DNA of 64,000 nt from JADCGM01 sp943370355 (GTDB taxonomy: Bacteria > Pseudomonadota > Alphaproteobacteria > Sphingomonadales > Sphingomonadaceae): the NCBI GenBank assembly GCA_943370355.1, contig CALRQP020000018.1, positions 7,317-71,316 on the forward strand, written 5' to 3'. Positions 59,137 to 64,000 of the stretch are shown in pieces. A program made the position numbers and the translations under genes. Positions within the stretch are counted from its first letter, which is position 1; each line of letters opens with the position of its first letter. The notes beneath the pieces are model-generated. The model had not been told where the DNA came from and searched no databases. It saw only the letters and a program-made list of their open reading frames with translations.

Positions 59137-60339
59137 TTAGGCGGCGAGCTTGAGCCGCTCCGCCCGCGCCGCGACCGCTGCACCCAGATTGGCGCGCTTG
59201 AACAGGCGCGCGGCGTTGCCGCCCAGAACTGCGACGAAATCGTCGATTGTCGCATCGGGATGCTCCGCCATCATCCGGTCGACGACAGCGCGCGAGAAGG
59301 GGAATGTCCCTTCCGAATGCGGATAGTCGGTCGCGAACAGCAGCGCCCCGATGCCGACGCCGCGCCGCGTCGCGATCGAACCGGTGTCGTTCTGCAGCGC
59401 GCAGTGCACCTGGTCGCGTACGATCTGGCTCGGCAGGCGGCTGAGCTTCGGGAAGATCGCTGGGGCATGGCCGTGGTAGACCTCGTCCATCCGCTCGGCG
59501 AGGCCCCACAGCCAGCCCGCCGAATGTTCGGCGAACAGGATATGCGCGCCGGGATTGCGGTCGAGCACGCCGCCCGCCACGAGTTGCGTGATGATATCGA
59601 CCGCGTCATTCATCTGCCGCGTATAGTTGAACAGTGCGCCGCCCGGTCCTCGTAGCGCACGGATCGCGATGTCGCCGACTCCGGTGTGAAAGACGATCGG
59701 GATCTCTTTTTCCGCGGCCAACGCGAAGATCGGGTCCCAGCGGGCATCATTATAATTGTTGAGGCCCTCCCACAGGCAGAAGGCGGCATAGCCCTTTGCG
59801 GCCGTGCGTTGGCACTCGGCGAGTGCATCCTCGAAATCGATGCAGGGGATCATCGCCGCCGGGATCAGCCGGTCGCGGACTGGCCCGGTATAGTCCCACG
59901 CCCAGTCATTCCAGATCGTACAGGCGACGCGTTGTGCCTCACGGTCGGCGATGCGCGGCAGCATGAGGCCGAGCGACGGAAACACCAGCTCGGCATCGAC
60001 TCCGTCGCGGTCCATATCCTTCAGCCGCAGCTCAAGGTCCCGCGCGCCGCGCCGCTTGGTATCGACGGCGCAGTCGCTGACGAAATTGGCGGCGGAGTCG
60101 GTGCAGGACCGGTCGGGGGCCACGGCCTTCTCGCTGCCGTCGTCGCCCTGGCCAGTCTTGTGCGCATGGAAATCGGTCTGGATCTTCAGGATGACCTGCT
60201 CGCCGATCTTGGTGATCCGGATGCCGCCCTGCGCTTCGCCATGGATTGCAAAGTCTTTCAGATGATCGGGCATATTGTCGAGAAACAGCGTTGGCGGCTC
60301 GGCGATATGGGCGTCGCAGCTGAACACAAATGGGCGCAT
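59137..60339 (-). CDS. amidohydrolase_2 family protein (2)
   Basis: A 400-residue TIM-barrel amidohydrolase with SCDAHIAEPPTLFLDNMP at the N-terminus (D-x-H metal motif), VFHTGVGD and FATDYPHSEGTFPFSR. It is a clear paralogue of the gene at 62357, sharing PFVFS.D.H..EP...FLD..P..LKD. An insertion rich in charged residues (about 55-80) distinguishes it. GGAGG lies ten bases before the ATG. It stands alone, between two spacers of 55 and 153 bases. Decarboxylase or hydrolase activity on a ring-derived acid is possible. Confidence 0.83.
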   Translation of the reverse strand: MRPFVFSCDAHIAEPPTLFLDNMPDHLKDFAIHGEAQGGIRITKIGEQVILKIQTDFHAHKTGQGDDGSEKAVAPDRSCTDSAANFVSDCAVDTKRRGARDLELRLKDMDRDGVDAELVFPSLGLMLPRIADREAQRVACTIWNDWAWDYTGPVRDRLIPAAMIPCIDFEDALAECQRTAAKGYAAFCLWEGLNNYNDARWDPIFALAAEKEIPIVFHTGVGDIAIRALRGPGGALFNYTRQMNDAVDIITQLVAGGVLDRNPGAHILFAEHSAGWLWGLAERMDEVYHGHAPAIFPKLSRLPSQIVRDQVHCALQNDTGSIATRRGVGIGALLFATDYPHSEGTFPFSRAVVDRMMAEHPDATIDDFVAVLGGNAARLFKRANLGAAVAARAERLKLAA

Positions 60340-60401
60340 GGCGTGGTCCTCCCCCTGAGATCCGGTTGCCGGGCGACCTGCCCGGACGACAGAAGGAGGG
60401 G

Positions 60402-60428
60402 TAACTTAAGAGTTATCTAAGGACTTTG
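60402..60428. promoter_or_regulatory. possible operator region upstream of amidohydrolase 2
   Basis: The spacer 60340-60492 is AT-rich compared with its surroundings. It contains TAACTTAAGAGTTA (60402-60415), an inverted repeat TAACT-N4-AGTTA, overlapping TTATCTAAGGACTTTG (60413-60428), which matches the first eight bases of motif A but little of the rest. This could be a degenerate motif A site or another operator. Low confidence. Confidence 0.3.
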
Positions 60429-60492
60429 ATTTCGATCAAAACAGCACGAAAAAGGCAGCCAAAGCGAAAAAAACAAATATCTATTAGAGCAA

Positions 60493-62286
60493 TTATCCGA
60501 CCAGCGCCTTTGCCACCCGCACCGGGATATCGAGCATCTGTTGCGCCTTGCCCTTGGCGAGCGGGTCCAGCCGCAGGCTGGCGAATTGCCCGCCACCCAG
60601 TGCGTCGAGGAAATGCACGTTGATCGCATTGAGGCCCGGCACCTCATAGCGCTTCACTGCCGGGTTGGCCCCACCTTCGAACTCATGGGCGAACCAATGG
60701 CGCATCCGGTCCTCGGTCAGTGCGGCGCGGATCCACGGCAGGTAGGCGGGCTTGCGGGCAATGACGCCGATGTTGAAAGCGTCGCCCTTGTCGCCGCTGC
60801 GTGCCCAGGCGAGTTCGATCAGTGGCACCTCGATGGTTTCCGCGGCCTGGTCGCATTGTTCGTCAGAAGGCTCGGCCCGCGCGATCGCCGCCGGGTCGAA
60901 TGGCATGGCGGGTGCATCGAGCATCATTGTCTCGGTCTGTTCACCGAGCGAGATAGTGACCGGCACGCTGGCGCAGTCGATCAGCGTCGAGAACACCCGC
61001 ATTACCGGCTTGACCTCGGCGCGGCCGCCGAACCAGCCGGTCGTGCCGACCGCCATCGATGTGGTCGGAGAATCGAACTCGCGCAGCAAGGGCCCAAAGG
61101 CGGCGGGGTCGTCATGCTCCACGGCGAGCTTGTAGATGACCTCGCGACTCTCCTGCGCCCGCGCATGCGCGCCATAGCTCGCCTCGGCCCCAAGGATTTC
61201 GATGCGGGAGGCGCGCCAAGGGCCGATGTTGCGGGCGCGCAGCATTTCCCCGGTGCGCTCCAGCATGGCCTCGGCCTGACGCTGCGCCTTGCGGGCCGCG
61301 TCGCGGCCGACCACCGGCATGAACGCGAGCGTGCGATAGCCATCGGCCCAGGTCACGCAAACCTTGTAGCGACCACTCGGCGACTGGCCTGTCGCGCCGG
61401 TGACCCGCACCCGGTTGTCGCCGACCTGCTCTACACGGACCTTCGCGAAGTCGCAGGCGACGTCGGGCAGGAGATAAGCCTGCGGATCGCCGACCTCGTA
61501 AAGGATCTGCTCCGCGACCACCGCCTCGCTGACCAGACCACCGGTCCCCTCGGGTTTTGCGACGATGAAGCTGCCGTCGCTGGCGCATTCGACGATCGGA
61601 TAGCCGATATGGGCCCAGTCGGGCACATCCTCCCAGTCGGTAAACAGCCTGCCTGACCCCTGCGCGCCACACTCGATGACATGGCCGGCGAGCGACCCTT
61701 GCGCGAGCTTGTCATGATCGTCGGCCGACCAATCAAACTCATGTACAAGAATACCGAGCGTCAGTGCGGAATCGACACAGCGGCCGGTGATGACAATGTC
61801 CGCCCCCAACGCGAGCGCCCGCGCAATCGGCGTGGCCCCCAGATAGGCATTGGTCGTGATGATCTTGTCGGCAGGCGGGAAGGGAGTTCCGGTGAACAGT
61901 TCGCCGTCGCCCGAAATATTGTCGAGCCGGTCGAGCAAATCGTCGCCTTCGACGACGGCGATGCGGAACGACAGCCCGGCCTCGGCAGCGAGCTTCTCCA
62001 TACGGGCGCGGCAGGCTTGCGGATTGACGCCGCCGGCATTGGTCACCATGCGCGTGCCGGTGGCCTTCAGCCGCTGCAGATTATCCTTCCACACCCATTC
62101 GGTGAAGTCGGTCGCGTATCCGAGCGTATCGCGGTGGCGGCGCATCGAGCCGAGCGCCGGCATCGTCGCCTCGGCGAGATAGTCGAGGATCAGATAGTCG
62201 ACGCCCGCGTCGATGAGTTGCGGCGGCGCGACACTGGAATCGCCATAGAAGGCGCAGGCGCCGCCGATGCGTACGATCTTGGTCAT
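60493..62286 (-). CDS. AtuA-like protein (DUF1446 plus C-terminal AtuA-like domain)
   Basis: A 597-residue protein. The N-terminal 450 residues form the DUF1446/AtuA domain (VRIGGACAFYGDS, LILDYLAEATMP, TNAGGVNPQAC, DIVITGRCVDSALTLG), and the last 100 residues the AtuA-like ferredoxin-fold domain (ELAWARSGDKGDAFNIGVIA). AtuA is required for acyclic terpene use in Pseudomonas but has no defined reaction. No AtuC/AtuF geranyl-CoA carboxylase genes are present here, so it has been recruited to another pathway or they lie elsewhere. ATG at 62286 gives the expected MTKIVRIGGACAF start. Confidence 0.84.
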   Translation of the reverse strand: MTKIVRIGGACAFYGDSSVAPPQLIDAGVDYLILDYLAEATMPALGSMRRHRDTLGYATDFTEWVWKDNLQRLKATGTRMVTNAGGVNPQACRARMEKLAAEAGLSFRIAVVEGDDLLDRLDNISGDGELFTGTPFPPADKIITTNAYLGATPIARALALGADIVITGRCVDSALTLGILVHEFDWSADDHDKLAQGSLAGHVIECGAQGSGRLFTDWEDVPDWAHIGYPIVECASDGSFIVAKPEGTGGLVSEAVVAEQILYEVGDPQAYLLPDVACDFAKVRVEQVGDNRVRVTGATGQSPSGRYKVCVTWADGYRTLAFMPVVGRDAARKAQRQAEAMLERTGEMLRARNIGPWRASRIEILGAEASYGAHARAQESREVIYKLAVEHDDPAAFGPLLREFDSPTTSMAVGTTGWFGGRAEVKPVMRVFSTLIDCASVPVTISLGEQTETMMLDAPAMPFDPAAIARAEPSDEQCDQAAETIEVPLIELAWARSGDKGDAFNIGVIARKPAYLPWIRAALTEDRMRHWFAHEFEGGANPAVKRYEVPGLNAINVHFLDALGGGQFASLRLDPLAKGKAQQMLDIPVRVAKALVG

Positions 62287-62356
62287 GGTCGCCTGTGCCT
62301 TTGCCGTACGAGGAAGCGCCACCTGCCTGCCATTTGGCCGGCTGATGGGCAACCGG

Positions 62357-63469
62357 TCAGGCGGCGAGCCGGGTCGGGCTGGTCGATACGATCGGGTCAA
62401 TGCGGAACAGCCGCGCGCCGTTCAGGCCGAGAATGTCGCGCTTGGCCGCCTCCGACACATTTAGGCCCTCGAACAGCGTTTCGGTGATCGGCCGGGACGA
62501 GGGAAAAGTCCCTTCCGCATGCGGATAGTCCGAGCCCCACATCACGTTGCGCCCGCCGGGCAGGCGGGAGGACAGGATGCAGCCGCGGTCGTGCTGGAAG
62601 CTCGCCCAAACCTGGTCGTCGATGATCTCCGACGGTTTGCGCGAAAGCTTGGGGTGCACGAATTTCTCATGCGCCTCGGCAACCTCGTCGAGCCGTTCGG
62701 CGAGCGCCACCAGCCACGATGCACCCGATTCGATGAAGGCGACCTTCGCCTTCGGGTTGCGGTCGAGCACGCCGCCCGAGACGAGATACATCGCCGAGCG
62801 CATCGCATCGTTCATCTGCAGCGTGTAATTGATGATCGCAGCACCCGGCCCGCGCTCCTGCACCACCGAGACAAGTCCGGTGCCGGTATGCATGACGAAC
62901 ACGATCCCAAGTTCGCCAGCGAGCGCGAACACCGGGTCCCATTTCTCGTCATTATATTTCGGCAAGTTAGGTGGCGTGACCGCCGGAAGCATCGCCGCAG
63001 TGAAGCCCTTCGACGCGAGATAACGCAGCTCGGCCAGCGTGTGGGAGAAGTCGTTGACCGGCAGCATGCCACAACGCACGAAGCGGGTCGGGTTGCCGCG
63101 CAGGAATTCGTCGTTCCAGTCGTTGTAAAGGCGCGCCGAAGCCGCTTCGGCGTCGGCATTGTCGAGCGCGTAGAGCCAGAGACCGAGCGACGGGAAACAA
63201 ATTTCGGCGTCGATGCCTTCCAGCTCCATATCCTCGAGCCGTCCGGGGATCTCGCGGATGCCCTTGCGCTGCGGATTGCCGAGTGCCTTCTCGCTGTGCG
63301 CACCGACACGCAGACGGTAGATCATCTTGTCCTTGGTGCCGGTGACCAGATAGTCGCCCTCCTTGCGCGCGTGGATCGCATGGTCCTTGAGCGACGCGGG
63401 CAGGCCATCGAGAAAGATCCATGCCGGCTCCATGACATGACTGTCAGCGCTGAACACGAAAGGCTTCAT
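62357..63469 (-). CDS. amidohydrolase_2 family protein (3)
   Basis: A 370-residue amidohydrolase with SADSHVMEPAWIFLDGLP at the N-terminus, VMHTGTGLVSVV and GSDYPHAEGTFPSSR near the C-terminus, closely parallel to the protein at 59137. ATG at 63469 is chosen for its GGGAG ribosome site and because it aligns with the paralogue; earlier codons lie in the promoter. It is divergent from a GntR gene across motif A site A7 and is followed by the AtuA-like gene after 70 bases, so the two are probably co-transcribed. Confidence 0.84.
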   Translation of the reverse strand: MKPFVFSADSHVMEPAWIFLDGLPASLKDHAIHARKEGDYLVTGTKDKMIYRLRVGAHSEKALGNPQRKGIREIPGRLEDMELEGIDAEICFPSLGLWLYALDNADAEAASARLYNDWNDEFLRGNPTRFVRCGMLPVNDFSHTLAELRYLASKGFTAAMLPAVTPPNLPKYNDEKWDPVFALAGELGIVFVMHTGTGLVSVVQERGPGAAIINYTLQMNDAMRSAMYLVSGGVLDRNPKAKVAFIESGASWLVALAERLDEVAEAHEKFVHPKLSRKPSEIIDDQVWASFQHDRGCILSSRLPGGRNVMWGSDYPHAEGTFPSSRPITETLFEGLNVSEAAKRDILGLNGARLFRIDPIVSTSPTRLAA

Positions 63470-63499
63470 GGTGGTCTCCCTCGATTTGTTTCGTGAAAG

Positions 63500-63515
63500 A
63501 TACCTAGTTATACAA
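63500..63515. promoter_or_regulatory. motif A operator, site A7
   Basis: ATACCTAGTTATACAA matches the reference (as TTACCTAGTTAGATAA) at 13 of 16 positions and shares CCTAGTTATACAA exactly with site A6. It lies between the amidohydrolase start (63469) and the GntR start (63579). Confidence 0.7.
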
Positions 63516-63578
63516 GTATGGGCAAGCGTAAATGCTCCCCAGCTTGACAAATCCTCCTAACAGGCATCTTTTTGAACG

Positions 63579-64000
63579 ATGGATCGCCCGCTCAGCAATC
63601 TCCGCGTCGACCGCACCGCCACCGCGCTCGCCGACCTCAGCCTCGCTGCGGTCCCCGGTGACCATCTCGGCTCCGAAGACGAACTGATCGGGAAACTCGG
63701 GGTCAGCCGACCAACCTTGCGGCAGGCGGCGAAGATCGTCGAGGCGGACCGGTTGCTGTCGGTCCGGCGCGGCACACGCGGTGGCTTCTACGCGGCGCGT
63801 CCCGATGCCGCCGACGTGATCCGGGCACCAGCACGCTACCTCCGCCTGAATGGCGCGACGCTGGCCGACGTGCATGCCGTCGCCTCATCGATTACCGAGG
63901 GGGTCGGCGAGTCGGCGGCGCGCTGCACGGACCCGGACCTTCGGCAACGGCTTACAGACTTCCGCGACCGGATCGCCAGCAACGACAGCGTCGCCGACCT
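63579..64000 (+). CDS. GntR-family regulator, 3' end cut by window edge
   Basis: The first 140 residues of a GntR/FadR-type regulator. The winged helix includes GSEDELIGKLGVSRPTLRQA and the wing LLSVRRGTRGGFYAARP, close in form to the GntR at 22347; the following helices would begin an FCD-type effector domain. The first helix before the recognition region is short and lacks the usual IxxGxLxPG line. The frame is still open at the window edge. The ATG at 63579 has only a weak ribosome site. With motif A between it and the divergent amidohydrolase, it is the second candidate to bind that motif. Confidence 0.82.
   Translation, partial: MDRPLSNLRVDRTATALADLSLAAVPGDHLGSEDELIGKLGVSRPTLRQAAKIVEADRLLSVRRGTRGGFYAARPDAADVIRAPARYLRLNGATLADVHAVASSITEGVGESAARCTDPDLRQRLTDFRDRIASNDSVAD

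Noticed and set aside
57522..59255. Long open frame of 577 codons on the minus strand opposite the TonB receptor end and the MFS gene
   Set aside because: Its protein is a low-complexity string rich in Arg, Gly and Ala with no domain, while the plus strand carries clear receptor and MFS motifs. It is a GC-rich antisense shadow.
60420..60492. Small gene in the AT-rich spacer before amidohydrolase 2
   Set aside because: No start with ribosome site and no open frame of useful length was found in the spacer; its base composition fits a promoter region.
1..64000. tRNA, rRNA, CRISPR arrays, insertion sequences or integrase/attachment sites
   Set aside because: I saw no tRNA-like cloverleaf, regular short repeats, transposase motifs or terminal inverted repeats. 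Acquisition by transfer is plausible for such an island, but no direct mark is visible.

Overview
The window is GC-rich, densely packed bacterial DNA with no RNA genes, insertion sequences, CRISPR arrays or integrase genes that I can see. A TonB-dependent receptor, a spinster-type MFS transporter, many SDRs and CoA-dependent enzymes, and amidohydrolase_2 proteins in tandem suggest an alphaproteobacterium of the Sphingomonadales. That assignment is inferred from gene content; no marker gene is present. Almost every gene is a catabolic enzyme acting on CoA thioesters, so this is a large accessory degradation island. Both ends cut through genes: a kinase on the left and a GntR regulator on the right.

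Layout. 1-5.1 kb: kinase, two SDRs and a split acyl-CoA dehydrogenase (ACAD) pair. 5.1-12.8 kb: CoA ligase facing a MaoC-type protein, two crotonases, a second split ACAD pair and a DUF7064/7065-like protein. 12.8-15.9 kb: quinone-reductase-like MDR and two nitronate-monooxygenase-family flavoproteins. 15.9-20.3 kb: MarR, kinase, ACAD and two SDRs in one operon. 20.3-25.5 kb: SnoaL-like protein and CoA ligase facing GntR, CoA ligase and a phosphatase. 25.6-26.3 kb: alpha/beta hydrolase. 26.4-40.1 kb: two long divergent operons, one with crotonases, DECR-type SDR, third split ACAD pair, P450 and aldehyde dehydrogenase, the other with SDRs, CoA ligase and DUF2889. 40.1-55.1 kb: MFS, two thiolase-like and two DUF35 genes, a fused CoA-transferase, P450, CoA ligase, aldehyde dehydrogenase, TetR, SDRs and an amidohydrolase. 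55.2-63.5 kb: TonB receptor, MFS, two paralogous amidohydrolases and an AtuA-like protein. The window ends in a second GntR gene.

The most notable result is a regulatory map read directly from the DNA. A 16-bp quasi-palindrome (reference TTATCTAACTAGGTAA, 'motif A') lies in seven promoter regions at 2.7, 6.7, 14.8, 22.3, 34.4, 55.2 and 63.5 kb, two of them beside GntR genes. A different 19-bp palindrome (AATTGAC-N5-GTCAATT, 'motif B') lies in four promoter regions between 44.9 and 54.3 kb, the block that contains the only TetR gene. The MarR gene has its own tandem palindromes (CACYTRAGTG, 'motif C'). Three local regulons are therefore interleaved, with block B nested inside the motif A territory.

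How the genes may work together (inference): substrate enters through the TonB receptor and MFS carriers; P450s and aldehyde dehydrogenases produce acids; five CoA ligases activate them; split ACADs, crotonase/MaoC proteins and SDRs carry out beta-oxidation-like cycles; thiolase-like/DUF35 pairs cleave C-C bonds by a thiolytic or retro-aldol route. Split ACADs and thiolase-like/DUF35 pairs are known from steroid side-chain degradation in actinobacteria, and an AtuA-like protein from acyclic terpene use, so a polycyclic isoprenoid is a reasonable guess. No ring-cleavage dioxygenase, 3-ketosteroid dehydrogenase or Rieske hydroxylase is present, so the substrate remains open.
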